A DNA stretch of 64,000 nt from Psococerastis gibbosa (Eukaryota > Arthropoda > Insecta > Psocodea > Psocidae). The number at the start of each line of letters is the position of its first letter. Position 1 is the first letter of the stretch. The position numbers were made by a program, and so were the translations under genes. Under the pieces are notes generated by a model. The model was not told where the DNA came from and ran no database searches. It was given only the letters and a program-made list of their open reading frames with translations. Location: contig OZ020488.1 of NCBI GenBank assembly GCA_963971405.1, positions 29,903,089-29,967,088 of the forward strand, read 5' to 3'. This document shows positions 1 to 43,539 of the stretch, in pieces.

Positions 1-43
1 GCATTCTAGCCTAGTTCCACACAGACGTCAGTAGTCCAGAGAC

Positions 44-55
44 GGTCACGTGACC
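44..55. promoter_or_regulatory. CLEAR/E-box palindrome GGTCACGTGACC
   Basis: A perfect 12-bp palindrome containing GTCACGTGAC, the core bound by TFEB/MITF-type and USF-type bHLH factors. It lies about 0.87 kb upstream of the OGT start codon, in the most CpG-rich part of the left edge. Whether it belongs to the OGT promoter or to a gene to the left cannot be seen. Confidence 0.4.
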
Positions 56-926
56 TTTTCACACCAGCGCCGCGGTGCCGATGTACATGTACTGGGTGAC
101 AATGAAGCCCAAAATTGTTCTTTTTATTCAAAACTGAGGAAGTTTGTCTAATATTTAGTTAATTAAAATCACAGAATTATTATTTTAATTCTATTTTAAT
201 TATTAATTTTACTCTAAATGTTTTAAAATTATAAATGTAACGTCAAAAGATAGTCAGTAATCTTTGGCGCCATTTTCCATCCTTTTTTTCAAAATACAAT
301 GCATTTAATTTTACAAATAATAAAGCAGTGAAACTCTCATACAAGAAGTTTACAATACAATTTTAATTTAAAGGCCAAGAAATAAGCAACTTTTCATCGT
401 CTTTCCATTTCTCATTTCTATTCGATTGCTTATTTTAGCATTTTATCGGAACTTAAAACTTTGGCATACAGTAGTGAATACCCTAACTAATTATGTTATG
501 AAAACTAGTTAGAAACCTAATTTTTACGGCAGTATTTACTATTATTTTAAGTTAACTATTAATTTGTACAAATAAGAGATTTTGAATTTTAGCGGGACAA
601 CTGCTAGCGCGCGGTGGAATAATCCACCTTTTAGCTCTTAGCAGAAGACGGGACCTTAGCGGGGGAAAGGCAAAATTGCAATTTGTATTGTAATGAGCTG
701 TTATTAGTCTATTGATCTATCCCGTCTATGCCTAGTTCTCCTTACTCATTGCATTTTGCAAGCAATAATCTGTAAAAAGGTTTGAATTGAAATGAATCCA
801 TGAGTAAATAATATTAATTTTGAATTTTCGCAGCAATACGCTGCACTAAATTTGAGTTGGTATTACATATTATTATATAACAGCAGCAGATGTTTGCGTT
901 TTATTATTTGACAGTTTAGCCATCCA
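56..926 (+). other. OGT upstream region / probable 5' UTR and non-coding first intron
   Basis: No ORF of note. It contains GGCGCCATTTTCC near 268, a GC-rich block with the palindrome GGTGGAATAATCCACC near 614-629 (resembling two abutting termini of the GGCG/ATTCCACC MITE family), and a candidate 3' splice site ending at 914. The transcription start could not be located. Confidence 0.4.
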
Positions 927-32514
<31,588 letters not shown>

Positions 32515-32893
32515 ACAACGCAATAATCCTTGAATACATTTTACAAATGGATTGCAATCAGTGACGTATATATGCCCCCCCCCCCCCCCGGAATGGGAAA
32601 ATGTAAGACGAAATTAGCTAATGTTAGTTGCTGTATAATTTGAGAGATCTAATAGAAGTTCGGGTCAACAGTGAGCGGTTTCAATTCTGCCCGCGGTAAG
32701 AAGTTGATATCCAGAGCCCCTTAAATATTTTATACATACGCCACTGAGAGCAATAAATTTTTATTTTACATAGCATTGTATTTACGCTGGATATTCTGTC
32801 GCAATATTATGTTCCTTGCTGAAATATAAACTGCGTTATTATAAGAATTACTGTTCAAAAGTAATTTGGCTTATTGACGAACTTGTAAATAAA
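32515..32893 (+). terminator. OGT: OGT 3' UTR with candidate polyadenylation signals
   Basis: Two canonical AATAAA hexamers follow the stop codon, at 32752-32757 and 32888-32893. A C13-type homopolymer sits at about 32574-32589. The exact cleavage site cannot be read from sequence; another AATAAA-like site lies near 33724. Confidence 0.6.
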
Positions 32894-33303
32894 TTTCTTT
32901 GTCCAATACTAAGCATGGCATAGACCATGGTTCTTGGAATGTTTTGCAAATTCTACTTTTGTGCTCCAAATCCAAATTTATGATAGTCGTTGGAGTTAAA
33001 AAGCGTTCTAACTGAATAGAATGTTATAGTATGTGTAACTGATATAACTGAGCTATTTGTCATAAACTCCGACGACGAAATGAAAAACCTTTGTTAATAG
33101 ATCTATCTAGCAATATTTATGTATATCTACTGCAGATTTCTGCTCTAGATATGTATAAACCCTCTCAACTACCTCCGTGTTTATTAATTTAACAGGCAAA
33201 CAAAATTCGATATTTACTTTAACTATAATTTCTAGCAAGTTGAAGTTCACAACAAATGGAAGCTTCCTGTGATTAAGGAGGTATATTTATTTATCTGACG
33301 TAC

Positions 33304-33466
33304 GTAAAAACGGGTGACTCTGGACAAAACTTCGCTGTTTGATATTAGACCAAAATTCAGATTTTCATAAAAGCGAAACTAAAACGAAGGAATAAAGCTT
33401 CCATGGAAACTGTATTTCCCCCTCAAATTTAATAGCAAAGTTTTGTCCCAATTCACCCGTTTTTAC
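33304..33466. mobile_element. Short foldback element
   Basis: GTAAAAACGGGTGACTCTGG, then ACAAAACTT, pairs with AAGTTTTGTCCCAATTCACC, then CGTTTTTAC. It lies downstream of OGT. Confidence 0.65.
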
Positions 33467-33878
33467 AGAACTCAATTTATACACCCCAAAATTAGTGAAG
33501 AAGTTAGCTTAAGTTATGCCCGATCTATTCCTCCTTAATCTTGTTCGCTATATTATTATGAGAAATGGGTGGTTCAACTTGTGAATAGTAAATATCGTAG
33601 CATTAACCTCTTTGCATAAGTGAACGTAAGAGGTTTCCGTAGACTATTTTCGTAGTTAGGGCATGTAATTTAAGCTGCTTGAGTTCTAATGAACCTTGTG
33701 ATTTTATTGTCTGAACTGAGAAGTAATAAATTCATTAAATTTAATTCTTTACCATTTGGTTATTTCCTAGATATGAGCAGATGAGCCGAAAATTAAATGC
33801 TTTTAATTGTTTCATTAATGCCCATATCGTTTGAATAGATAATAGTTGAAACTTCTTTTAATATTTATTGTATCTTAA

Positions 33879-34201
33879 GAGTGTACAGCCCGTAGGAAAG
33901 TGCCAGCCCGAAATTAAATAATTTTTATATTTTAATTAATTAACTAAGCATGTTATTAAAGATTTGGCTCATCAAAGTTGTAGAAGACTACTTGATGCAT
34001 TATGTAATAAGGTATTTTTAGTTTTCGAAATTGAATTTTTTTTAATAAAATCGATTATATATGAAAAGTTATTGTTTATAAAATATTTGCATGTTTATGA
34101 AAATACTACAATTTCGAAAATTAAAAATATGTTATAATATGATGCATTTAAATAAAAAGTATTAAATTTTGGGCTGCCAATTTCCTACAGGCGGTACACT
34201 C
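33879..34201. mobile_element. MITE flanked by TTAA
   Basis: TTAA at 33875-33878 and at 34202-34205 flanks 323 bp with ends GAGTGTACAGCCCGTAGGAA and TTCCTACAGGCGGTACACTC, continuing GTGCCAGCCCGAAATT/AATTTTGGGCTGCC. The TTAA target suggests piggyBac- or Kolobok-type mobilisation, but the termini differ from the 25664 element. A 90-codon frame at 34169-34441 starts inside it and is not supported as a gene. Confidence 0.75.
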
Positions 34202-34205
34202 TTAA

Positions 34206-34871
34206 TAACTCTTAACTTAATAACTCTTATTTTACCGACATCCACTCGAAAGAGGCGAATCAACTGGAGCATGTATCAACTTCTCCCCACCCTATTTCGG
34301 ATCCTGCTTGAGCCTAACCACAGCCATAATCATATTTTTAAAGACAATGTGGAGGGTTTTAATGTGCACCTATCCAAAAGATGTTCAGGATTGTCTAAAC
34401 ACATTTCTGCTGATTTGCTGCTACTTCGAGAGCTTTATTGACACCACGTAGCAGCTTTTAACTGCAACATTGAATGCTGTCATATGTATTATGTATACCC
34501 TAAGTCCAGTCCTATCCGATGGATGATTACCTATCTAAGGCGGCAATTCCGCCGGCGAATTTACTTGGCACGATTACTGTAGGTGAGTGTTGTTTGGGTA
34601 AATCAGCAGCGGTACGTGTGTCAGATAATATCGTTTTGTCAAGTGCAGTGACCACAGTTGCATAATCATAAAATTGCAGGAAATGAGAAGCCTAATTTTA
34701 CCTCTTTCCCTTCCTTATCTTATTCCACATAAGAGAAGCGCCTATCTACATCCTGTATAATTCAGTTGAAAACTTTAAGTTTTACTTAACTATCTCAGAG
34801 TCAGACTAGTCGCAACTGAATATGTTATAGGCTGTATAGGTATTATTTTGCAGGGGTTATTTCAGTCACAT
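34206..34871. other. Unassigned intergenic stretch
   Basis: AT-rich. It holds a lone terminus AAGGCGGCAATTCCGCCGGC at 34537-34570, like the left end of the 11797 MITE, with no partner found. Confidence 0.45.
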
Positions 34872-35513
34872 ACCGTAAAACCGCCTAAATTGGGTCAATT
34901 TTCAGTGAATTTTTCAACTCTTGAAATTGTTTGTAATATTTCACAGTTATTGACGTTAATACATAGCAGCACGCACACGAGATTTAGCAGGAGTCTAGTT
35001 TTTCGAATAGAATGGTCCCACTAAGAATAAAAATTAAAAAGACTGACCCAATTTGGACTCAAAGGGTGGGTAAGTTGGGTCACTGACAGAACCCATTCTT
35101 AACTAGTGCCTTCCCTCTTGTACCACAGTTAAGCACTACGCGTCTTATTTAGGTTACTCTTAAAACAATTGAGAATTATTATTCAATAATTCAAAAAAAA
35201 AAAAAAAAAAACATTCAATAATATTAGCGGCAAAACTGGATAGCTTTTCTCAGTAATTGCCTACAACTGAAGTTTTTTCAGGGTTTTTGGAATTCAAATA
35301 TTTCAAATTTAACTAGGAATTAAAATAAACTAACTTACCATTATGGGAGTGCCTCACTTTTGCCTAAATTATTTACTTTAGTTATTGTACTGTGCTTACA
35401 GACATCAACATCGCCATGATGCTTGTCGGTGGTTCTAGAATAAATTTTTTTAAACATTTTAGCGCGCTGACCCATAATACACTCTCTGACCCAATATAGG
35501 CGGTTTGACGGTA
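34872..35513 (+). mobile_element. ~640-bp DNA element with ACCGTAAAACCGCC ends, copy 1
   Basis: The left end is ACCGTAAAACCGCCTAAATT, then GGGTCA; the right end is TGACCCAATATAGGCGGTTT, then GACGGTA. TA flanks both sides. The rest matches 41268-41888 in inverse orientation along the whole length. No ORF. Confidence 0.85.
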
Positions 35514-36060
35514 ATATAATACATCATATTTATAGGCCTACAATACCAGTAGATGACGTGCGTACTCGGCTGCTATATTAATTCAGACCAAATCATAGGC
35601 CCGCTCATTTAGTACTAGATGGGGCCGAAAGTCCGAAACCTTTTAGTTTAGGGAGGGGGAGAGACTAGAGTAACTCTTCAAGAGTTGGTTGTCATTATAA
35701 ATATTAGGCCTGTTAAGTAACGCGGTAGCGTTTCGGATGTAGGTGCCTTTTCATCCCAGAGATAGATCTAGTTTCTAGAACTTTCGCCAGGGGGAAAATT
35801 TGAAAAACATTCTCATTTGGGCCTGAACGTGGAAAATAAACTGTATTCAATGCAGTTGACAATAACGACGGCTTATACAAATTAGAATTAAGCTTAGTCA
35901 AAGCCATATATTGCTATTTCATCAAAGAGCCACCAACCACCCTGGGGTCTCCCCAGTGGATGGACATAATATAAATATAGGCGCAAAATAGTGTGGTTTA
36001 CGAATTTTAACAGCAGTTGAGTTTGGATTCTACAGACGAAGACTTATTCATATTACTGTA
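35514..36060. other. Unassigned intergenic stretch with poly(G)-family remnant
   Basis: Mostly unassigned. From about 35940 to 36060 it resembles one unit of the CCTGGGG..CTCCCC / TTTTAACAGCAGT / GACGAAGACTTATTCATAT repeat seen at 40490-41110 and 50560-50850. Confidence 0.4.
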
Positions 36061-36426
36061 AACCGACCGGCTAGGGCTATTTACAAAAACAGTTACATGG
36101 TAGCAGACATTCAAGACTTAGGCGGGGTTTCCACCGACCTCGCATTGCAAAATTGACGGAAATGTTTATTTTCCTCTATGCCATAGTTAAAATTGATCAA
36201 TGATCATACAGTAAAATCACAAACAGACTAAAATTAAAAAATGGCGTCATGGGATATGTTAAGTACAGACATTTTAATAGATTTCTATAAAAAGAAAAAT
36301 TCTAATTTCCGTCAATGTCATTTGCATTCTGCAATGCGAGGTCGGTGGAATGGCCACCCAAGTCTTGAATGTCTACCACTCCACTGTTTTTGTAAATAGC
36401 CCTAGCCGGTCGGTGGAATGGGCGCC
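36061..36426. mobile_element. Composite MITE, copy 3
   Basis: The left outer end is truncated (ACCGACCGGCTAGGGCTATT). A complete inner element follows between GACTTAGGCGGGGTTTCCAC and GAGGTCGGTGGAATGGCCAC. The right outer end is CTAGCCGGTCGGTGGAATGG, then GCGCC. Confidence 0.85.
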
Positions 36427-36910
36427 ATAGCAATATACCTATATCACTCACTTGATTCATGTTTCACTAGAGAATTGTTAGTCAACAAGTAGCCTACACA
36501 TTGAATAGCAGTTTCCACTTTTTTCCTTTTTGATCAGAAATGCAGCATATCCAGGAGACTCCGTCTTAAATACTCGGGCTGCGTTCCGCTCATAGTCACC
36601 ATTTGCAGGCTATGCTTAATAGCCTGCCTTATCATTTATCAATGCATTTGCACTCCCAAGGTTGTATAATAAGCCAATAAGGAAAGGCATGTAACTTATG
36701 TCGCGCTACGCATTCACTTTTCACCATAGGCCCTACAAAATGCGGAGTCTGCAGGCTGTTGGGTGTGATGCAGTGATGCTGCTAAAGAATTGAAATCGAT
36801 CGGCCAGCAATTTTAAGCACATGCGCATTGGACCTATAGAACTCAGCTTCTTACACCATCTACCCTATCTAATATCGAACCTTATTCACCAACACCCTAT
36901 ACCCTACAAG

Positions 36911-37253
36911 CAGTGCCGGGTTTGGCTATGGGGCCAGGAGGGCAATGACCCCCACAAAAAGTCGCAAACTACAAAATCGCAATATATTAAAAAAACTAAA
37001 AGTGTAAAACAACAAACTAAAGCAAATAAATGAACTCGTCGAAATATTTGGCGGGAAATTGGAACGTGCCGTGGCATTAATGATAAATCGCCTTACTCTA
37101 ACTTATTCTATTCTATTTGGCATCCTATGTCTCTATTTTATAAATGATAGGGGAATATTCGTGTAACTGTGTAAGGGTGCAAGACTTTTCTGCCCGAGAA
37201 AGGGCCCTCACACAATTCCGGCCCAGGGGCTTCCCCAAAGCCAAACCCGGCAC
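36911..37253. mobile_element. Foldback element with AGTGCCGGGTTTGGC ends
   Basis: GCAGTGCCGGGTTTGGCTAT pairs with GCCAAACCCGGCACTGTC, and the inner GGGGCCAGGAGGG pairs loosely with CCGGCCCAGGGGC. Single copy in this window. Confidence 0.6.
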
Positions 37254-37624
37254 TGTCTACAAGAATAACAAAAATGCAAAAAACACACATTTTATTATTA
37301 TAATAAGTTTAATTATATTATATTGTATTACTGTATAATCAAAATCAAGTGATGAAACACTGACAGGTGTTACATAACGATGAATTCTAGGCTTTGGCAA
37401 GGCACTTGAGACGTATAATTACTCACATAACGTATAGCGATGGAACACGATTCAAGGCCTCTTTTTGCTTCACCTGGTTGCTTTACAAAGCATTAGCCTA
37501 CCCATTACAAAAATATATTATGGGTGCCAATTCTCAATACTATGGTAAGACATACCTAGGCATATGCATCCTTAAATTAACCCTATAACCTGTACAATCA
37601 TATAAAACAATAATAGGTTATACC

Positions 37625-37979
37625 CAAGGCCGTAGCCAGGATTTTTTTCGGGGGGGGGGGGGTTTCCAGAAATTTAATTGGATATTACATAGTGGTTTTT
37701 ATTTTTCCTCTCCAAATCCGATTCTATCTAGTATCAAGCCATTTCATTTCCGGGGGGGGGGGGGTCATGGGATTTCAAACCCCCCCCCCTTGACTACGGC
37801 CTTGGCCAGATTTTTTTACGCGGGAAGGGGTCCATCTGCCGTCTCCGGAGTTGAGGTTACCTCAATATTTAAAACTCCATTCTATTTAGTGTACACTGTA
37901 AACATTTCGGGGGGAATCCAGACCCCCTAGATCTCTAGACCTCCAGGGGGTCTGGACCCACCTCTGGCTACGGCCTTGG
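37625..37979. mobile_element. Two abutting GGCCGTAGCCAGG-end elements with poly(G)/poly(C) tracts
   Basis: The first element, 37625-37805, runs from CAAGGCCGTAGCCAGG to TGACTACGGCCTTG with G/C tracts of about 9-12 inside. The second, 37804-37979, ends TCTGGCTACGGCCTTGG and shares the junction palindrome. A relative of the first is at 62060-62206 (ATTGGATATTACATAGTGG is common to both). Other members are at 50328-50933 and 59932-60095. Confidence 0.75.
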
Positions 37980-38165
37980 CTAACCCTCAGTCGAGCTGTT
38001 TTAAAAGTTAGACTGTTATAACAGATCGTACCTACCGTACTTTACTGCCCTGTATACAAGGCGGAAACTAAACTTCAGAATAAATAATAAATAAATAAAT
38101 TAGTAAGTCAACGGTAGAAAGATTCGTCCTTTGTTTATAGTTTATATAGGGCTCTATATTAGACA

Positions 38166-38407
38166 GGTATTGTCATCCGCCATATTGTATGCATTATAAG
38201 TCTGGTGAATAAGCCAAGCATTGGGTGTTTACCTATTTATTTTTAGATATTTATCGTTGTTTATTTATTGTTATTTAAAAAACGTGCTACCAATTATGGA
38301 AGTTTTTAATAAAAAAATACTAAAACGTTTTTTTTAACCTTTTACTTTTCTTACAATACTTACCATATAGGAAATATGGGATACAAAATGGCGGATGATA
38401 ATACCCG
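38166..38407. mobile_element. MITE with GGTATTGTCATCCGCCAT ends
   Basis: GACAGGTATTGTCATCCGCC, then ATATTG, pairs with AATGGCGGATGATAATACCC. The inside is AT-rich. Single copy here. Confidence 0.7.
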
Positions 38408-39294
38408 GGCATATAGTGCCTTATAGTTTATGTACGGCTATACATACAGATACATACAGTAGTGGTTCCATATTTTGGTTGGAAGTGAACTATTAGTCAG
38501 AGAATATTTTTACGTATAATATTTTAACATAATTCCTGTGGCCATAAGGGATTTAATAAATAAGTCAACTGTGTTAAATTGATCCGGCAACACACATGGA
38601 CCTATTATTGCACTTGGGAGCACATTGGAGAAACTATAAGAAAAAAAGAAAGACAGAAAATTGTCTTTATTTTCCATGTGGGCGAATTTACATACATAAT
38701 GGTAAAAATAATAATATAATAAGAGAAGGTTTAGCCTTAGCCTACATAAAAGTTGCATGTACATATAAAAGGCCGGTTGTAACTTAAGTTTACGACGCAT
38801 CGACTGTATTATTATTAGACCTACCTATTGAAAATACGGTGGCCAGATTTTGAAAAGCAGCAAAGTGCATATCCTGGTAATCCGAAGGTCTGGAAGGCGG
38901 GGGTCCAAGAAAAACTTGAACATTCAGATGGAAAATAGTGTGTCTTTTATATCCAGTAAATCCACTGAAATATCGAAATCAAATATATCGGCCATCACAT
39001 CGTACTAAGTTAACGTATAAATAAATAAGAAAGCAAAAAAGAGAGTAGAGTACAGATGATTTCAAGAGCTGAAGAGTACCGTATATAATACGTATAGGTA
39101 GGCACTCTTCACAAGTCCACCCTATTGTAAATAATTTGTAATTCATTATAATATAGAATGATTTGAACATTAGTTTGATTTGATACAATCATCGTAGCTA
39201 GGTATGTACCCAAAATCGCGTACCTACCGTACTGGATAGAATCGGATTTTGAGTTACAGTCATTACTACCGTAACCTGCGCACACTCGACTGCG

Positions 39295-39793
39295 TAAGGC
39301 GGGTATTCCACATAGGCACGTACATCGTCAATGAAAATTATGAAATTGAAGGACATTTCAATTTTACTCTATGCCATTGTTAAAGTTGATCAATGATCAA
39401 TTGATCATAGAGTAAAATCATAAACAAACGAACTAAAATTAAAAAATGGCGTCATGGGATATGTCAAGTGTGTCAAGTACAATTGTTTTAATTGATTTTT
39501 TTAAAAAAACCGTTTTCATCCATTAAACAGATCGGTGAAGGTCGATCTTACTTCGGATCTCCTACTATTATTAGGTTTTATTAAAAATAATAAGTGTACA
39601 AAGAAAACAAATACAAACAAAATTTCAAAAAACAAATGCAAACAAATTTCAAAAATTTGGCGCGTACGTTTCAATAGAAAATTGTCAATTTTTGAAAAAA
39701 ACATGTGGAATGGCCGCCATAAATGAAAAATTGAAATGTCCTTCAATTTCATAATTTTCATTGACGATGTACGTATGTGAAATACCCGCCTAA
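39295..39793. mobile_element. Intact ~500-bp MITE, GGCG terminus group (parent form of 9371-10007)
   Basis: TAA flanks each side. The ends are GGCGGGTATTCCACATAGGC and TATGTGAAATACCCGCC. The arms contain GAAATTGAAGGACATTTCAA. The interior has the TGATCAATGATC module, AAAAATGGCGTCATGGGATA, and CAGATCGGTGAAGGTCGATC, which also occurs inverted in the 9371 element. Confidence 0.88.
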
Positions 39794-41267
39794 GCGCCAT
39801 TGATAACACCATTAGTATGTACAATATAATAATATTTGTAGGTATAGCGTGGTGTACATATAAGTGCATAAGAAGGCCTACTATCGTAACTACGAGGAAG
39901 TAGTGATAATTGCTTGCTAAATGCTAGTTAACGACCATAGTCATTCCAATCTATGATAGGCCTACACTAGACAGTTGACTCTAACATATTATACTACGCA
40001 TACGTTTATGTATTTTAAATTAATGCTGCGGCATCCAACACGCAATGACATGGCAGGGCAGATGGCGCAATTTACCTTGACATAGTTTGCCTTGTCTATC
40101 ACAGCGCAGGCAATGGCGTCGTTGCTGCCTTCTCCCTGTACATCCAAGATAATATTCATTCATTCTGATATTACAGGATAGTATGGCTGTGTAGGCCTAA
40201 CTGTTATCCGCAAAAAGCCCAATATTTGTATTTCTCTTGGGATAGGTAGTGGGTAAGCCTACTTTACTTGCTTAGCACATTCCGATCGTGCTTCAATGAC
40301 AAATCGTTCAAAACCACACCTTCCGGTCTAGCCTTTTTAGCTAGCATGACACCAGCAAAATTTAACTCAGCCCAATTTGCTACCGCGGTGCCTAAAATAC
40401 AAGGGGAATACGTATAGGTCTATATTGTAGCTTGTAGCCAGTTTTATAGTAGGTTGATACTTGATAGACAATAAATAACAATGATCGGTTGTAACCTGTA
40501 AGATCAAGTTTCAAATTAATTGTGCAGACAAATCTGATCTTTAAAAGTGGAAACAGGGGGCCGGGGGCTCCCATTGGGAAATGTTTAAAAATATATGCCC
40601 GAAATGGGTTTTTTTTCATAGCAGTATCGATTTTGTAACAGCATACTGTAACTGCCAATAGAAGTCTACCAAGGGTGAATTTTTTAATTAAAAAAGACCC
40701 AATAGGCTTTACTCATTATATGAAAGTCGTAAAGTTTTACCGCCCAATACCTATTAAAATTACCCTAAAGAGGGTCCCGGGGGCCTCCCACGGGGATTTT
40801 TTTTTTTTTGCAGTATTTAGGCGCGAAATAATGATGTTTTACGTGTTTTGTTAGCTGTAAAGTCTACGTCATTTTATAGACGAATATTAATAATTGCAAA
40901 TAGGTTTAGCCTGGGTGAAAAAAAAAATGGTACAAAAGTAATGCAGCTTTACGCTTTTTAAAAATTGGTAGCATAACGTTCTACATAAACAAAGCTTACT
41001 AATATTAGTCTAAATAGGGGGCTGGGGCCTCCCCTGGGGAAATGTTTTGAATATTTAGCTGCGAAATAATTAAGTTTTAGACAGACTTGTGCTAGGGGCC
41101 CAAGTTTAAACCTAACTAATAATTCTAGGTTCCTGTTCGCGACTTCCCGTCTCATCAGTAATTCCCGAATGCATTTTTGCGAATTACAAAGACCTAAATC
41201 CACCACTTGCGTATACAGTCGGTCAAATACTTCTTTCTATATGAAAAAAATTAAAATATAGGACTAT
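39794..41267. repeat. Diverged tandem-like array of a G-rich unit, with unassigned flank
   Basis: Three diverged units, starting near 40545, 40775 and 41015, share GGGGGCYGGGGCCTCCC..GGGGAAATGTTT, then AATATTTAGGCGCGAAATAAT and a TTTTAC..TGTAAAG stretch, at roughly 230-240-bp spacing. 39794-40480 is unassigned. The same unit recurs at about 35940 and 50560-50850. Confidence 0.45.
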
Positions 41268-41888
41268 ATCAAACCGCCTATATTGGGTCAGAGAGTGTAT
41301 TATGGGTCAGCGCGCTAAAATGTTTAAAACAATTTATTCTAGAAACACCGACAAGCATCATGGCGATGTTGATGTCTGTAAACACAGTACAATAACTAAA
41401 GTAAATAATTTAGGCAAAAGTGAGGCACTCCTATATTGCTAAGTTAGTTTATTTTAATTCCTAGTTAAATTTGAAATATTTGCATTCCAAAAACCCTGAA
41501 AAAACTTCAGTTGTAGGCAATTACTGAGAAAAGCTATCCATTTTGCGGCTAATATTATTGAATAATGTTTATTTGGACATTTTCGATTAGTTTTAAGAGT
41601 AACCTAAATGAGACGCGTAGCGCTTAACTGTGGTACAAGAGGGAGGGCACTAGTTAAGAATGGGTTCTTTCAGTGACCCAAATTACCCACCCTTAGAGTC
41701 CAAATTGGGTCAGTTTTTTAATTTTTTATTCTTAGTGGGACCATTCTATTCGAAAAACTAGACTCCTGCTAAATCTCGTGTGCGTGCTGCTATGTATTAA
41801 CGTCAATAACTGTGAAATATTACAACAAACAATTTCAAGAGTTGAAAAATTCACAGAAAATTGACCCAATTTAGGCGATTTTACGGTA
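41268..41888 (-). mobile_element. ~620-bp DNA element with ACCGTAAAACCGCC ends, copy 2 (inverse)
   Basis: Starts CAAACCGCCTATATTGGGTC and ends TGACCCAATTTAGGCGATTT, then TACGGTA. The interior is collinear with the reverse complement of 34872-35513 (for example CCGACAAGCATCATGGCGAT and ACTAGTTAAGAATGGGTTCT). Confidence 0.85.
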
Positions 41889-42073
41889 GTCGTTTAGGCA
41901 ATTTGAATTAGCCTACCCCCGTTCATTTACACCCTATTTTCTCATCAACATATTTAACACAAAGTAACCCTAGTTAGCCTACTGCACAATATTCTTGAGT
42001 CTTCTAAAGGGGTTTCCCCTATCTCCAGGCCTGCTCATGTCCTTCTGCACTTCCGAAACAGGTGTAGTCGGTG

Positions 42074-42240
42074 CAGGCGCGGATCTAGAATGAGGCCAAG
42101 GAGGGGGGTAAGATTAAATTTCGAAAGGGAGAAAATTTGTGAAAAATAGGACTGAAATAGTGGTGTTTTCCGCATTTTGAGGACCCTAATGGGGGGGGGG
42201 GGATATAGCCCCCATAGCCCTCCCCGTAGATCCGCGCCTG
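42074..42240. mobile_element. Short element with CAGGCGCGGATCTAG ends and poly(G)
   Basis: CAGGCGCGGATCTAGAATGA pairs with CGTAGATCCGCGCCTG, with a G12 tract inside. A diverged relative is at 45062-45265 (CGAATCTAGCC..GTGGATCCGCCATTG). Confidence 0.65.
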
Positions 42241-43539
42241 AGTCGGTGTACTTTCCAACTTCCAAGGGAAAGAATTTATGGGGTTTCAAGGTTTCCACTA
42301 AACGTCCACTATTGTAGCCTAAGTATATTGTAGATAGCAGGCCAAAAAAAGGAGTAGACGCGGAACTTTTTCAGCCTGTCCTAATTCCGATCCATGTAAA
42401 TGTTTCTTGCCGTTAGACACTACGGGCGGCTCCCAACATGTCTTGAAAAGTCTCGGTAAGGAGCACTGGACGTCATCGCCATTTTCCAATGCATGGCGAT
42501 GCCATGTCGTATTCCTTATCAATGCTTTTCAAGCGATCACTAGCGGATCTAGAAATTTTTAGAGGGGGGAGGGGGCTGAACTAGTGGATGGAAAGCCTAC
42601 AGTCAGGAGCTCTATGATAGAAAGGAAATGGCGGCGAGCTGTGGTTATAGCAAATTTTCCCGCTGTAATTTAAAAATTGGTTCTTAGCTTTAATTAGAGA
42701 TTAGAAATGAAAATTTATTAATTTTTATGTGAAAAAGTTACTGCTGTCCGCTCTCGCCGATGGCCGAACCCACACGAACTTTAAAATGAATTCGACAGAG
42801 TTGACAATAGCAGTGATGCCTTGGCTATAGTGTGCTGCAGTCTGTCCACGCCGTAGGCATAAGAGTTAAAAATATGTACCGGAACGATAGGGAACTGAAA
42901 ATTGAGGAGACTGTTTACAAACATGGCCAAATCCAAGTTGTAGAATTTTTCAGGAGAGCGGATTTACTGTAGAAAATTGCATTAAGTTTATAGCTAATCC
43001 TAGACTTCTCAGCGCTTCTGTGCGCAATCTGGCTGATTTTTTTACTTTAATTTACAACGTGCAGGTGGACATTATAATTTTCTGCAAGGTCGGATCAAAA
43101 CCCCATTTTTTTTTTAAAATGGAGTTGGCCACGTTTGTAACCAAGCTCCTCAATTATATTATTTATGTTATTAATGAAACGCAGCTTAATCGAATTAATT
43201 ATCCTACGCCCACAATATTCTCAGCTATGCCAATTTGAAGCAGCTGCTGCCCATTCAGGCTTCCCTGGCTAATTGCTGCACACTGTCCAGTATGTATTAA
43301 GCGTGAGCGACCCCCGGCCCCGTCAGCCCGTCACCCACGTATTGATCCCAAATGGACTGCCTCAAATAGCATTTCAGTGACTCACGGCATAATCCACTTA
43401 ACTGGCCAAGTTAATCAAATCAATGAAAAATGTCAAGCCAATAATACAATTTATATAACCAACAACCTGCAACTGTTCTTGGCCAGAAATGTTATTTATT
43501 GTTTGTAGGACTCGTATCTGGACTTAAATAAACAAAAAA
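42241..43539. other. Unassigned intergenic stretch
   Basis: No gene was recognised. A 67-codon minus frame (42319-42522) and a 72-codon plus frame (43020-43238) have no family features. Confidence 0.5.

Noticed and set aside
34169-34441. 90-codon + ORF
   Set aside because: Starts inside the TTAA-flanked MITE and runs into AT-rich DNA. No domain or codon pattern.
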